A stretch of 64,000 nt of DNA. It comes from Sphingorhabdus wooponensis. Its GTDB lineage: Bacteria; Pseudomonadota; Alphaproteobacteria; Sphingomonadales; Sphingomonadaceae. Below, piece by piece: positions 9,012-18,284 of the stretch; the stretch's first letter is position 1; each line of letters opens with the position of its first letter. The notes beneath the pieces are model-generated. The model made no database searches. It was given only the letters and a program-made list of their open reading frames with translations, and had not been told where the DNA came from. Made by a program: the position numbers and the translations under genes. The stretch covers positions 316,001 to 380,000 of the forward strand of contig NZ_RWJI01000001.1 of the NCBI RefSeq assembly GCF_003933235.1, written 5' to 3'.

Positions 9012-10019
9012 ATGACTTCTACCCTGTCCTCCGATACTATCTCCCTGACGCTCAATGGTGATCTGCGCCGTTTTCGTAGCCATGCCACCGTGGCCGATCT
9101 GGTCCGCGATATTGGCCTTGATCCGGCAAAGGTCGCGGTGGAACGTAATTTGGAGATAGTCTCGCGCTCCACCTTGGAAGACGTGGTCTTGGTAGATGGT
9201 GACCGTTTGGAAATCGTCCATTTTGTCGGCGGCGGACAGGACAGCACCCCTAATGATAGCTGGTCCGTGGCCGGACGCACGTTTCATTCGCGGCTGATTG
9301 TCGGGACGGGCAAATATAAGGATTTCGAACAAAACGCCGCCGCGCTTGTGGCGTCGGGTGCGGAAATTATCACCGTGGCCGTGCGACGCGTCAATGTGTC
9401 GGACCCCAAGGCACCGATGCTGACCGATTATATTGACCCTAAAAAATACACCTATCTGCCCAACACCGCCGGATGCTTCACCGCCGATGATGCAATCCGC
9501 ACTCTGCGGTTGGCGCGCGAAGCTGGCGGCTGGGATTTGGTCAAGCTGGAGGTATTGGGCGAAGCGAAGACGCTCTATCCCGATATGCGCGAAACGTTAA
9601 AAGCGACCGAGGTTTTGGCCAAGGAAGGTTTCCTGCCGATGGTCTATTGCGTCGATGACCCCATTGCCGCCAAGCAATTGGAAGATGCAGGCGCCGTGGC
9701 CGTGATGCCGTTGGGGGCGCCGATTGGTTCGGGGCTTGGCATCCAAAACCGCGTGACGATCCGCTTAATTGTGGAAGGCGCAAAGGTTCCGGTTCTGGTT
9801 GATGCGGGCGTGGGTACGGCGTCCGATGCGGCAGTTGCAATGGAATTGGGCTGCGAAGGCGTGTTGATGAACACCGCGATTGCCGAGGCCAAAAATCCTA
9901 TCGCCATGGCAACGGCAATGAAATTGGCGGTCCAGTCAGGCCGGATGGCCTATATGGCGGGCCGAATGGGTAGGCGTATGTATGCGGACCCCTCTAGCCC
10001 GCTTGCGGGATTGATTTAA
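9012..10019 (+). CDS. thiSG: ThiS-ThiG fusion: sulfur carrier plus thiazole synthase
   Basis: 335 residues from ATG 9012 (a TTG at 9000 is in frame). Residues 8-75 form a complete ThiS beta-grasp domain ending in G73-G74-G75. After a 10-residue linker comes a complete ThiG TIM barrel, with the Schiff-base lysine K178 in [10 protein letters not shown], the phosphate loop [11 protein letters not shown] and [14 protein letters not shown]. ThiG joins 1-deoxy-xylulose 5-phosphate, dehydroglycine and ThiS-thiocarboxylate to build thiamin thiazole. The Gly-Gly tail is internal here rather than C-terminal, so how it is thiocarboxylated is an open point. No TPP riboswitch is evident in the short 5' gap. 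Confidence 0.93.
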   Translation: MTSTLSSDTISLTLNGDLRRFRSHATVADLVRDIGLDPAKVAVERNLEIVSRSTLEDVVLVDGDRLEIVHFVGGGQDSTPNDSWSVAGRTFHSRLIVGTGKYKDFEQNAAALVASGAEIITVAVRRVNVSDPKAPMLTDYIDPKKYTYLPNTAGCFTADDAIRTLRLAREAGGWDLVKLEVLGEAKTLYPDMRETLKATEVLAKEGFLPMVYCVDDPIAAKQLEDAGAVAVMPLGAPIGSGLGIQNRVTIRLIVEGAKVPVLVDAGVGTASDAAVAMELGCEGVLMNTAIAEAKNPIAMATAMKLAVQSGRMAYMAGRMGRRMYADPSSPLAGLI

Positions 10020-10032
10020 AAGCATAAATTTA

Positions 10033-10097
10033 TCGACCAAATGACCAAATAGGGCGTTGGTCGACCAATTTGGTGCGTTCGCGGTGACTTTGGTCGA
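10033..10097. promoter_or_regulatory. cluster of TCGACCAAA / TTTGGTCGA repeats upstream of the UrcA gene
   Basis: Between thiSG and the UrcA gene there is a cluster of related half-sites: TCGACCAAA at 10033-10041, TGACCAAAT at 10042-10050, the palindrome TTGGTCGACCAA at 10057-10068 and TTTGGTCGA at 10089-10097. Density and mixed orientation suggest a regulator-binding region or structured RNA. The binder is unknown. The rest of 10098-10278 shows nothing I can name. Confidence 0.4.
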
Positions 10098-10278
10098 ACC
10101 GTCGACTGTCTTTGCGCTTTATCGAAACTGTCATGCATAGGTAACACAGTCGGTGTATCTATCTGTGCGTAGGCGGGCTTCTTTTCATGCTCCCCAGCTT
10201 CGGATGTTGGTCCGCCTGCAACCCTCTCCCCCCTTTGGCGGACTGCGCAATGCAGCGGCCAATTTGAAAGGTATATTT

Positions 10279-10620
10279 ATGGCTACCCCCAAGCACATGA
10301 TGTTATCGTTAACCCTTGCCTCTGCCGTGTTGGTCACCACGCCTGCCATGGCCACTGCAAAAACGCAGGAAGTGCGTCACGCCGATCTGGATCTTTCGTC
10401 GGCAGAAGGCCGCACACGGCTCGACACGCGAATTCGGCAGGCCGTGAAGCAAGTATGCGGCGCCCCACGCGGATGGACATTGGCCGAACGCCAAGACCAA
10501 CAGAATTGCGAAGCCGCCGCATATCGTAAAGTGGGACCAATGCGGGAACGCATTGTCGCTGCCTATCTGGAAAAACGTGGGCTGGCTTTCGATAGCCGAG
10601 CAAGCGTCGCTACGAACTGA
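10279..10620 (+). CDS. UrcA family secreted protein
   Basis: Start chosen at ATG 10279 (GAAAGG upstream), where a signal peptide begins (MATPKHMMLSLTLASAV...PAMA). Upstream in-frame codons look non-coding. The mature part of about 85 residues has the UrcA pattern: VRHADLDLSSAEGRTRLDTRIRQAV, then VCG and a second Cys in QQNCEAAAY that could form a disulfide, then a helical tail. UrcA proteins are small exported proteins common in sphingomonads and caulobacters with no established function. An intrinsic terminator follows directly, so the gene is monocistronic. Confidence 0.85.
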   Translation: MATPKHMMLSLTLASAVLVTTPAMATAKTQEVRHADLDLSSAEGRTRLDTRIRQAVKQVCGAPRGWTLAERQDQQNCEAAAYRKVGPMRERIVAAYLEKRGLAFDSRASVATN

Positions 10621-10639
10621 TTAGAACCGAACCATGAAA

Positions 10640-10667
10640 CCTCGGCAGACCGCTGCCGAGGTTTTTT
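10640..10667 (+). terminator. intrinsic terminator after the UrcA gene
   Basis: CCTCGGCA (10640-10647) pairs with TGCCGAGG (10654-10661) around a 6-base loop, followed by TTTTTT (10662-10667). The T-run overlaps the stop codon of the convergent LytTR gene. Confidence 0.9.
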
Positions 10668-11409
10668 ATTTGCCCGCAAGCCGTTTGACGTCGGCGAGAT
10701 ATTTCCGCCCGATGCGCATCGCCTGATCCTCACCCAGCAAAGCGTGCCAGACTCCGCCACCTTCATGTCGAAGGCCCGTGATGAGATCGCGCCGCACAAT
10801 ATGGCTGCGGTGTATGCGCTGAAATTGTTCGGGGTCCAATCTTTGTTCCAGCGCTGAAATCGTCTGGTGCAGCAAATAGCTGCGGCCATTGGTATGCAGC
10901 CGCATATAATCCCGCTCGGCTTCAATCCGTTCAATGTCCATCGCCGCGACCCGAATAAGCTCCGCGCGGTGGGACACCCAAAATTCATGCGCGTATCGGC
11001 TATGCGTTTTTGCCGAAGTTTCGGGCACAGCCGCCTCAGCCTCAGGCGCACCAGATGCGCGGGTGATCGCACGGCCAAGACGCTCGCTCGACACAGGTTT
11101 CAGCACATAGTCGACGACGTCGAGGTCAAAGGCCTCAACCGCGAAATTATCATAAGCGGTAATCAGGATGATGGCAGGCTTTTTGGGCATTAACCCTAAG
11201 GCGCGGGCGGCGTTGATGCCGTCCATTTTGGGCATGCCAATATCGAGAAAAATCAAGTCCGGCGTCAATGTCTGGGCAATACGCAGCGCCTCCACGCCAT
11301 CATTTGCCGTGCCGACGATTTCAATCATCGGATGATCCGCGCTCAATATTTGTAAGCGCTCAATCGCCAGCGGCTCGTCGTCAACAATCAACGTCCGCAA
11401 CCGCTTCAT
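10666..11409 (-). CDS. LytTR-family response regulator
   Basis: 247 residues: an N-terminal receiver domain with the acidic pair D10-D11, phospho-acceptor D56 in FLDIGMPKMDG, the conserved T/Y region and K in VLKPVSSERL. A C-terminal LytTR DNA-binding domain follows (about residues 140-245) with RVAAMDIERIEAERDYMRLH and FQRIHRSHIVR. LytTR regulators bind direct repeats and often control envelope or extracellular functions. Its start overlaps the stop of the upstream histidine kinase gene (ATGA), so the two are co-translated and are cognate partners. Confidence 0.93.
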   Translation of the reverse strand: MKRLRTLIVDDEPLAIERLQILSADHPMIEIVGTANDGVEALRIAQTLTPDLIFLDIGMPKMDGINAARALGLMPKKPAIILITAYDNFAVEAFDLDVVDYVLKPVSSERLGRAITRASGAPEAEAAVPETSAKTHSRYAHEFWVSHRAELIRVAAMDIERIEAERDYMRLHTNGRSYLLHQTISALEQRLDPEQFQRIHRSHIVRRDLITGLRHEGGGVWHALLGEDQAMRIGRKYLADVKRLAGK

Positions 11410-12533
11410 GCTTTCATCCTCCGGCTCAGTGGCAAGGTCAGCATGGCTACAAAACCGCCGCCCGCAATCGCCTGCGCATCCAAGCGCGCCGCCGATTTAT
11501 AGCGTGCTTCCAATCGGTCGCGGACATTGGCTAAGCCAATTCCGTTTCCGCCAACATCGTCTGCATCGACGGCTTCACCATCATCGCGCACGCTGAGGAT
11601 AAGAACATTGCCTTCGGCCTTGGCGCTGATGGACAATTCTACGGGGCGGGTGGTGCGCGAGACACCATATTTAATGGCGTTTTCGACCAAAGGTTGCAGG
11701 ATCAATGCGGGCACATGCTGGCCCATCAAGGCGTCTGGAATGTCGATTTTGACACGCAGCCTTTTGGGATAGCGCACGCTCTCAATGTCGAGATAAAGCC
11801 GCTGGAGTTCGACTTCTTCGGCAAGGGTGACATCTTCCAGCGGGTCGGACGACAGGCTATTGCGATAAAAATTGGACAGATTCTGGATCATCGCTTCGGC
11901 CTCTTTGGGCTTTCCAGTCATGACGAGGCTGGACAGCGAATTGAGCGTATTGAACAGGAAATGCGGATTGACCTGATAGCGTAAGGACCGCAGCTCAGCA
12001 TCTTGGGCTGCTTGCGCAAAGCGGGAGGTTTTACGTTCGGCCTCGCGCACTTCACGCGCATAGCCAATGGCAACGTAGAGCGAACCCCATGCGATCAGGA
12101 AAAAATAATGCGTCACTGAAATATCGGCAATTTCCTGCCAAAAGGACAGGCCCAGTTGCGCTTTCAAATCTTCAACCGAGCGGCCAATGCTGGGGTCTTT
12201 AAACAGGCTGATAGGGTCATACAGGTTGAAGATATAGAAATTGGCAGATGCTAATATCATGGCGCACGGAATGGCACCCAAAAAGGTCAGACTGACCCGA
12301 AAGCTCAGCGATCGGCGGTCGGCCATACGTAAACCGACATAGAGCAGCCAAGTTACCAGCACGCCGACCAAGGCCACTATCAAGCGCCGTTCGAACAAGA
12401 TTGCTTGCGCAGGAAAGTCCAGCAATGCGGCGCGCAGCGACAAGATCAACGCATAAAAGGCCCAAAAGCCCATTATCGTAAGCAATGCCATCTGATGGCC
12501 AATGAGCGGATGCGGGGATTTAGCTCTCTCCAT
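11406..12533 (-). CDS. LytS-like membrane sensor histidine kinase
   Basis: 375 residues. The first 150 or so hold several hydrophobic segments (for example MALLTIMGFWAFYALIL, VALVGVLVTWLLYVGL, YFFLIAWGSLYVAIGY), so it is an inner-membrane sensor. After a coiled-coil linker (REVREAERKTSRFAQAAQDAE) comes the His_kinase dimerisation motif YQVNPHFLFNTLNSLSSL, with the phospho-histidine at H191. The ATPase part shows LILQPLVENAIKYGV (N box) and GNGIGLANVRDRL (G box). It phosphorylates the LytTR regulator encoded immediately downstream. The stimulus is unknown. Confidence 0.92.
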   Translation of the reverse strand: MERAKSPHPLIGHQMALLTIMGFWAFYALILSLRAALLDFPAQAILFERRLIVALVGVLVTWLLYVGLRMADRRSLSFRVSLTFLGAIPCAMILASANFYIFNLYDPISLFKDPSIGRSVEDLKAQLGLSFWQEIADISVTHYFFLIAWGSLYVAIGYAREVREAERKTSRFAQAAQDAELRSLRYQVNPHFLFNTLNSLSSLVMTGKPKEAEAMIQNLSNFYRNSLSSDPLEDVTLAEEVELQRLYLDIESVRYPKRLRVKIDIPDALMGQHVPALILQPLVENAIKYGVSRTTRPVELSISAKAEGNVLILSVRDDGEAVDADDVGGNGIGLANVRDRLEARYKSAARLDAQAIAGGGFVAMLTLPLSRRMKA

Positions 12534-12637
12534 ATCCTTTCATACCGCATTTTGCGTGGCGTGCACCATGCGCATCGTTTCTCGTCGAACGCTTCGCCAA
12601 GTTCGTCGAATGTTTATCTTTGGCTTAAGGCCTGTCC

Positions 12638-13342
12638 CTAGGCTTCTTTGCGCCGATAGCGGAAATACCAGACCTCGTGTCCAAGGCGGCGTGCTTTCGC
12701 TTCATAGCGTGTTTCTGGCCAACCACCGGGGCGGTTCTGGAAATCGGATGCGTTGTTACACAACCAGTCAAATTGCTGCCGATGGCGTTGCATAATCATC
12801 AGCGCGTGGCGGACATAAATGGGATGGTCGGTGCCAAAGCGGAATTCCCCGCCGGGTTTCAATTTTGCCGCAATCAAATCGACAGGGCCGTCATTCATCA
12901 TCCGGCGCTTTACATGGCGCGCCTTTGGCCAAGGGTCGGGATGCAGCAGATAGACGAAGGACAATGACCCATCGGGCACGCGGCGCAACATTTCCAGCGC
13001 ATCACCCATATGCAGGCGGACATTGTGCAGGCCGCCTTCGCGGATATGCGATAGCGCTTGGGCAACGCCGTTCAGAAACGGCTCGCAACCAATAAATCCG
13101 TGATCGGGCAAAAGGTCGGCGCGGAAGGCCATATGCTCGCCGCCGCCAAAGCCGATTTCGAAATGCATCGCGCGGTCGTCACCGAACAGCTCTCTGCTCC
13201 CCAGCGGCCCTTCGTCCGGCACGGAAATCTGTGGCAGAAGATTATCGACCAAGTCATTCTGCTCGGAACGCAGCTTTTTGCCCTTTGAACGGCCATAGAG
13301 GCGGTTCAGTGTCGTTGGATCACCGATTTTGTTCGCAGTCAT
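12638..13342 (-). CDS. trmB: tRNA (guanine-N7-)-methyltransferase
   Basis: Start set at ATG 13342 (MTANKIGDPTTLNRLYGRSKGK), giving 234 residues. The upstream frame adds only an unconserved decapeptide. The SAM-binding motif EIGFGGGEH, the GCEPFLNGVAQAL segment and FVYLLHPDPWPKARHVKRR (the family's PDPWPKxRHxKRR) are intact. It methylates G46 of tRNA variable loops to m7G. It sits 43 bases downstream of metK, whose product makes its methyl donor, so the two are probably co-transcribed. Confidence 0.95.
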   Translation of the reverse strand: MTANKIGDPTTLNRLYGRSKGKKLRSEQNDLVDNLLPQISVPDEGPLGSRELFGDDRAMHFEIGFGGGEHMAFRADLLPDHGFIGCEPFLNGVAQALSHIREGGLHNVRLHMGDALEMLRRVPDGSLSFVYLLHPDPWPKARHVKRRMMNDGPVDLIAAKLKPGGEFRFGTDHPIYVRHALMIMQRHRQQFDWLCNNASDFQNRPGGWPETRYEAKARRLGHEVWYFRYRRKEA

Positions 13343-13385
13343 GCGGGTGGCGGCTAAACTTTCGGCCGCCACCCTGCAAGTTGAA

Positions 13386-14594
13386 TTACGCCAAAGCCGC
13401 TTTCAAATCGTCGACCAAGTCGGTGCGTTCCCATGGGAAGAAGTCGCCTTCGGGCTTACGACCGAAATGACCATAAGCCGCGGTCTTGCGATAAATCGGC
13501 TTGTTCAGGCCCAGATGCGTGCGAATAGCGCGCGGCGTGAGGCCGCCCAGTTTCGCGATGCCTATGATCGCCGCTTCAATCTGATCATCGCCGACCGTGC
13601 CGGTGCGGTGCGTATCGACATAAAGTGACAAAGGCTTTGATACTCCAATGGCATAAGCAAGTTGAATAGTGCAGCGTGTGGCGAGACCAGCGGCAACGAT
13701 ATTCTTCGCCAAATAACGCGTGATGTATGCGGCAGAACGGTCAACCTTCGTAGGATCCTTGCCCGAAAACGCGCCGCCGCCATGCGGAGCTGCGCCGCCA
13801 TAAGTGTCGACAATGATTTTGCGGCCAGTCAGGCCAGCATCGCCATCAGGCCCGCCGATTTCAAAGCTGCCCGTTGGGTTGATGTGATATTCGGTTTCGG
13901 TCAGCAGGCTTGCCGGCAAAATATCAGCGACAACGCTCTTCACATATGCATGAAGCTGCGCCTCTTTCTCGCCTTGGTCATAACCCGGCGCGTGCTGTGT
14001 GGACACAACGATAGCGGTCGCGGCCTCTGGCTTGCCTTCGCTGTTGTAGCGCAAGGTGACTTGGCTTTTGGCATCGGGCTCAAGGAAAGGCGCTGCGCCC
14101 GAATGACGGTCGGCGGCCATGCGCTCCAGGATCTTGTGGCTGTAATCCAGCGTCGCTGGCATCAGGTCAGGTGTTTCGGTGGAGGCATAACCGAACATGA
14201 TGCCTTGGTCGCCAGCGCCTTCGTCCTTATCGCCCGAGGCGTCTACGCCCTGTGCAATATGGGCAGACTGGCCATGTAGGTTATTTTCGAAACGCAGGGT
14301 TTCCCAATGAAAACCATTTTGTGCGTAGCCGATTTCCTTAACGGTGCGGCGTACGGTGGCTTCAATCTCTGCCTTGGCGCCTTCGGCCCATTGACCATTT
14401 TCATACACGCCTTTGCAGCGAATTTCACCCGCGAGCACAACCAATTGCGTCGTGGTCAATGTTTCGCACGCGATGCGCGCTTCGGGGTCTTTGGATAAAA
14501 ACAGGTCGACGATGGCGTCGGAAATCTGGTCCGAAACCTTATCAGGATGTCCTTCGGACACGGATTCGGACGTGAAGAGGTAATTTGAGCGCAT
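13386..14594 (-). CDS. metK: S-adenosylmethionine synthetase
   Basis: A full-length 402-residue MetK with the expected signatures: [17 protein letters not shown], the [15 protein letters not shown] loop, [14 protein letters not shown] and [16 protein letters not shown]. It makes SAM from methionine and ATP. It is transcribed with trmB downstream. The 66-bp leader after the lnt gene contains an 18-bp perfect palindrome that could regulate it. Confidence 0.97.
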   Translation of the reverse strand: MRSNYLFTSESVSEGHPDKVSDQISDAIVDLFLSKDPEARIACETLTTTQLVVLAGEIRCKGVYENGQWAEGAKAEIEATVRRTVKEIGYAQNGFHWETLRFENNLHGQSAHIAQGVDASGDKDEGAGDQGIMFGYASTETPDLMPATLDYSHKILERMAADRHSGAAPFLEPDAKSQVTLRYNSEGKPEAATAIVVSTQHAPGYDQGEKEAQLHAYVKSVVADILPASLLTETEYHINPTGSFEIGGPDGDAGLTGRKIIVDTYGGAAPHGGGAFSGKDPTKVDRSAAYITRYLAKNIVAAGLATRCTIQLAYAIGVSKPLSLYVDTHRTGTVGDDQIEAAIIGIAKLGGLTPRAIRTHLGLNKPIYRKTAAYGHFGRKPEGDFFPWERTDLVDDLKAALA

Positions 14595-14623
14595 GGTTTT
14601 TCCAGTCTATTACTGTGTCTGCG

Positions 14624-14641
14624 TATAAAGAATTCTTTATA
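14624..14641. promoter_or_regulatory. perfect 18-bp palindrome in the metK leader
   Basis: TATAAAGAATTCTTTATA at 14624-14641 is a perfect palindrome 30 bases upstream of the metK start. Position, symmetry and length suit a dimeric repressor. An ArsR-type SahR regulator of methionine-cycle genes, known in proteobacteria, is a guess. No SAM riboswitch fold is recognisable in this short leader. Confidence 0.55.
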
Positions 14642-14660
14642 TCGTGAAGTGCCCTTAGCC

Positions 14661-16310
14661 TTAAGCGCGACGGTGGGCAAGCGGTAACAACGTCAGCAAG
14701 ACAAGCACGCCCGCCAGAGCCAGCGGAATGATATTTCCAAATTGCGCGAAGAGGGTCGGTGCTTTGGCGCGCGGCAAAAACGCATCTATGCGGCCATCTG
14801 TGCCCAAAGGCAGGCTCTGCAATATCCGGCCATCGGCGTCGATTATCGCGCTTATCCCCGTGGGTGTGGACCGGATGACGGGCAAGCCTTCCTCAATAGC
14901 GCGCAGCCGGGCCTGCGCCAAATGCTGCGGCGGGCCAATCGTGCCGAACCATGCGTCGTTGGATGGGTTGAAGATGAAATCGGGCCGGTTTTTACGGTCC
15001 ACCGTCTGGCCGGAGAAAATCATTTCATAACAAATTTGCATGCCAATTTTTACTGGCTTGCCGTCAACCGTCACGGTCATAGTCCGCGCGCCGGGGCCAG
15101 GCCAGAAATCGAGGCTGCCCGGCACCAATCGCGCCAATCCAAGCGGTTTCAGTAACCAAGGCAAAGGCAAATATTCGCCATAAGGCACCAAATGCGCTTT
15201 GTCATAATGGCCAAGTATCCGGCCATATGCGTCCATCATGGCGACGCTGTTGCGTGCGGCGACCAATGCACCTTTTTCAAAAATAAGGCGGTTTGCACCG
15301 GTCACCAGCACATCTTCATCGGCCATTAACGTGGTGAGCCGCGCACGCGCGCCAGCGGCGCTCTCCCCCGGCTGCCCGTAATAATAACGATAAGGATATC
15401 CGTCCTCCAGATAGTCCGGAATGGCGGCCTCCGGCCACAGGATCAGGCGCGGTGCTTGGGCGGGCAAGGGGCGGCTGTGCATTGCCAGCTTGGCGAAATT
15501 CAACGCGTCATAGCCGGGCGCATATTTGTCGGCTTGGGAGATATTGGGTTGGACCACGGTGATGGCGGTTCGCGCGCTGAGTGACGGCTCCGTCACATAT
15601 ATTTTGGCCGACGACACAATGGCCACGCCGACAATCGCCGCCAAAACAAATCCGCTTTTCCAACGCCGACTGCCGAGCAGCGCCATCGCACCGCTGACCA
15701 AGATCATCAGACCCCCAACGCCGTAGGTCCCGATTGTCGGAAGCCAAAGATCAAACCAGTGCGAAACAAAGCCGACCGCGAGCGGGTTCCAGACATAGCC
15801 GGTGAACACCCAACTGCGGAGCCATTCAGTGAGGATCCAAAGGCCCGCAAAGGCCAAGATGAGCGGGAGTTTTTTACCAGAAGCTTCCGCAACGCCACCT
15901 TCGTCTGCACGAGATTGACCCACAATTTTCGTTGAGAAACCGCGCAACCAATAAGCGCCACTGGCTGCCAAGGCGGGATACACCGCCAAATAGAGCGCAA
16001 GCCCCACCACCGCGATATAGCCAAGCCAAATCGGCATCGCCGCTTGAAAGGTAAATGCGACCGCAATCCATTGATTGCCAAAGGTGAAATGCCCGACCCC
16101 GAAAAGCCAGCCAATCGCAAAAGCACGCTTTGTATTTTGGGCATGCGCGATCAGGTGGATTAGCAACGCAAAACAAGCGAGCGTTAGCGGCCACAGCCCC
16201 CAAGGCGCAAAGCCGTAGGCCGACAGGGCGCCAGCGCCGATAGCGAACCAGCGCGGAAAACGATGAAGCAGGGCGGAGATTTTCTGCACATCCCGCCTTT
16301 GCCGCCCCAA
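14661..16310 (-). CDS. lnt: apolipoprotein N-acyltransferase
   Basis: 549 residues with several N-terminal membrane segments, then a nitrilase-type catalytic domain and a C-terminal membrane segment (GNIIPLALAGVLVLLTLLPL). Catalytic elements are visible as LILWPEAAIPD (Glu), YDKAHLVPYGEYLP (Lys) and GMQICYEMIF (Cys nucleophile). It adds the third acyl chain to mature lipoproteins in the inner membrane, the final step after Lgt (also encoded in this window, at 41418-42260) and signal peptidase II. The start codon is TTG at 16310, and a GTG seven codons later is an alternative. Confidence 0.95.
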   Translation of the reverse strand: MGRQRRDVQKISALLHRFPRWFAIGAGALSAYGFAPWGLWPLTLACFALLIHLIAHAQNTKRAFAIGWLFGVGHFTFGNQWIAVAFTFQAAMPIWLGYIAVVGLALYLAVYPALAASGAYWLRGFSTKIVGQSRADEGGVAEASGKKLPLILAFAGLWILTEWLRSWVFTGYVWNPLAVGFVSHWFDLWLPTIGTYGVGGLMILVSGAMALLGSRRWKSGFVLAAIVGVAIVSSAKIYVTEPSLSARTAITVVQPNISQADKYAPGYDALNFAKLAMHSRPLPAQAPRLILWPEAAIPDYLEDGYPYRYYYGQPGESAAGARARLTTLMADEDVLVTGANRLIFEKGALVAARNSVAMMDAYGRILGHYDKAHLVPYGEYLPLPWLLKPLGLARLVPGSLDFWPGPGARTMTVTVDGKPVKIGMQICYEMIFSGQTVDRKNRPDFIFNPSNDAWFGTIGPPQHLAQARLRAIEEGLPVIRSTPTGISAIIDADGRILQSLPLGTDGRIDAFLPRAKAPTLFAQFGNIIPLALAGVLVLLTLLPLAHRRA

Positions 16311-16493
16311 TGTGACAAATGCAATCGGACAAAGAAGGTCTTGAGCCTAAGTCGCGATGGACGAGGCAGCCAAAGCAGAGTTTCAGCAGCCAAGTGAACT
16401 TGCGCGGATTAACGATTGTCCAGTGCAAATGACGGCGGAGCTTGCTAGTGCCGACAGCATCAACAATCCCTTGCCCAAGCCGGTGATATCAAA

Positions 16494-16913
16494 ATGCACT
16501 TACGTCCGTTCCATTTGGCCTTTCCCGTCCACGACCTTGCCGAAGCACGGCATTTTTACGGCGCTGTCATGGGCTGCGCCGAAGGGCGTTCATCCGACCA
16601 ATGGATTGATTTCAACTTTTTCGGGCATCAGCTTGTCGCGCATTTGGATCCATCTGCGCGCAGTGTATCGACGCATAATCCCGTCGATGGGCATGACGTG
16701 CCCGTCCCACATTTCGGCGTTGTTTTGGACATGGACCAATGGGAGGCATTGGCCGAGCGCGTGAAGGCGGCGGGCATCCGCTTCGGCATCGAACCACATA
16801 TCCGGTTCAAGGGGCAAGTGGGCGAACAAGCCACGATGTTCTTTTATGACCCAAGCGGCAATGCGTTGGAGTTCAAAGCCTTTGCCGATGATGCGAATTT
16901 GTTTGCGCGCTGA
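16494..16913 (+). CDS. VOC superfamily (glyoxalase/bleomycin-resistance-like) protein
   Basis: 139 residues with the paired beta-alpha-beta-beta-beta modules of the vicinal oxygen chelate fold. Candidate metal ligands are H7 in RPFHLAFPV, a second His in [11 protein letters not shown] and the late Glu in GNALEFKAF. The [13 protein letters not shown] ending is typical of dioxygenase-like or glyoxalase-like members. Substrate is unknown. It is followed 38 bases on by the RoxA-like gene on the same strand. Confidence 0.85.
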   Translation: MHLRPFHLAFPVHDLAEARHFYGAVMGCAEGRSSDQWIDFNFFGHQLVAHLDPSARSVSTHNPVDGHDVPVPHFGVVLDMDQWEALAERVKAAGIRFGIEPHIRFKGQVGEQATMFFYDPSGNALEFKAFADDANLFAR

Positions 16914-16951
16914 CGCTTGCTTTTTAGCGCTTTAGGCGACAGCGCAAAGCG

Positions 16952-18103
16952 ATGGACCTTCAAAATTTCGACATTGACCAATTTCTGCGGGAATATTGGC
17001 AGAAAAAACCACTGCTGATCCGCAATGCGTTTCGGGACTGGCAAAACCCGTTGGAGCCTGATGAGTTGGCGGGGCTGGCGTGCGAAGAGGAAATTGAATC
17101 GCGGCTGATTTGCCAAACCGAATCTGGTTGGGAGATGGAGCAGGGGCCGCTGGCCGAAGAACGGCTTTCTGGCCTTCATGAAAGCCATTGGACGTTGCTG
17201 GTGCAAGCGGTCGACCATCATGTGCCCGCCGTTGCCGACTTGATCGCGCCGTTTCGTTTCATCCCCAATTGGCGCATTGACGATGTGATGGTCAGCCTTG
17301 CCGCCGACCAAGGCGGGGTGGGGCCGCATTTCGACCAATATGATGTTTTCCTCATCCAAGGGCTTGGCCGCCGCCGTTGGCAGATTGGCGGGCACTGCGA
17401 CGCCGATACCTTGTTGCTGCCGCATGAAGATTTGAAGCTGCTGGCCGAATTTGAGGCGACCGAGGAATGGGTGCTGGAACCCGGCGATATGCTTTATGTC
17501 CCGCCGGGCATCGCGCATAATGGCGTTGCGGTCGGTTCGGATTGCATGACCTATTCGGTTGGTTTCCGCGCACCATCGCGCGCCGACCTTTTGGGGCATT
17601 ATGTTGACGATGTTCTCGACGGCATTCCAGATGATGAACTCTATCGCGACCCGGATTTGAAGGCCCAAGCCAATGCAGGCGAGATTTTGCCCGAGGCGCT
17701 TGCAGGTTTGCAGCAGATGGTGCTGGAATCGTTGTCCGACCCCGCCCATTTTGCGCGCTGGTTCGGTACCTTCAACAGCACGCCCAAATATCCCGATATG
17801 GACTGGCGGCCCGAAGTGCCCGTTACGCCGGAGGAACTGCGCGCGGCAATCACCGCGCAACTGCCGCTTTCGCGTAATCCGGCGAGCCGTTTGGCCTTTA
17901 TAGCCACAGGCGCGGACGCGCTCATGCTGTTTGCCGATGGTGTCTGTTTCGACTGCATTGGCGAGACGGCGGCGTTGGCGAAAGCTCTCTGCGCGGACGA
18001 CAGACTGTCTCTCGACGTTGAGGTGGCGGGTAACGCGGCGGCCATCGATTTGCTGACCCAGCTTTCCAACAATGGCTGCATCGCCTTCGACAGCGGGGAT
18101 TGA
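16952..18103 (+). CDS. roxA: cupin-type ribosomal protein uL16 3-hydroxylase (RoxA/YcfD-like)
   Basis: 383 residues. A JmjC-like cupin domain has the iron ligands H126 and D128 in GPHFDQYDVFLIQ and H189 in GIAHNGVAVG. Preceding IDDVMVSLAADQGGV and following VGFRAPSRADLL are typical of the cupin-4 (YcfD/MINA) group. A C-terminal winged-helix-like region follows. In E. coli YcfD hydroxylates an arginine of ribosomal protein L16 using 2-oxoglutarate and oxygen, and the same role is inferred here. The end overlaps a small CxxC gene. Confidence 0.87.
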   Translation: MDLQNFDIDQFLREYWQKKPLLIRNAFRDWQNPLEPDELAGLACEEEIESRLICQTESGWEMEQGPLAEERLSGLHESHWTLLVQAVDHHVPAVADLIAPFRFIPNWRIDDVMVSLAADQGGVGPHFDQYDVFLIQGLGRRRWQIGGHCDADTLLLPHEDLKLLAEFEATEEWVLEPGDMLYVPPGIAHNGVAVGSDCMTYSVGFRAPSRADLLGHYVDDVLDGIPDDELYRDPDLKAQANAGEILPEALAGLQQMVLESLSDPAHFARWFGTFNSTPKYPDMDWRPEVPVTPEELRAAITAQLPLSRNPASRLAFIATGADALMLFADGVCFDCIGETAALAKALCADDRLSLDVEVAGNAAAIDLLTQLSNNGCIAFDSGD

Positions 18104-18284
18104 TCTGCGCACGCGGTTAAGCATCTGCGCGAAGAAAGCGCGTTATGCAAATGAGGCGGACGCGCTATCGGCGGTGGCAAAAGCGACAATCACGCTGCGA
18201 CATTATGCCTGCGATCGTTGCGGGCAGTTTCACCTGACCAGCCGGACCAAAAGCAAGCGCATCCCGCGGCCGGTAACGCCTTAG
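18072..18284 (+). CDS. small CxxC protein of unknown function
   Basis: 70 residues, starting inside the 3' end of the RoxA-like gene. It is rich in Lys and Arg and contains [14 protein letters not shown], a CxxC knuckle with a nearby His that could bind zinc or structured RNA. I recall this arrangement as a recurrent small sphingomonad protein without an assigned role. Overlap with roxA suggests translational coupling. Convergent with the pseudouridine synthase gene, with a 4-base overlap of the ends. Confidence 0.65.
   Translation: MAASPSTAGIDLRTRLSICAKKARYANEADALSAVAKATITLRHYACDRCGQFHLTSRTKSKRIPRPVTP

Noticed and set aside
14595-14660. SAM riboswitch in the metK leader
   Set aside because: The leader is too short and shows only a simple palindrome, not a recognisable riboswitch fold.
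16844-18124. 426-codon minus-strand frame opposite the RoxA-like gene
   Set aside because: The plus-strand product has clear catalytic motifs; the antisense translation is Arg/His/Gln-rich noise.
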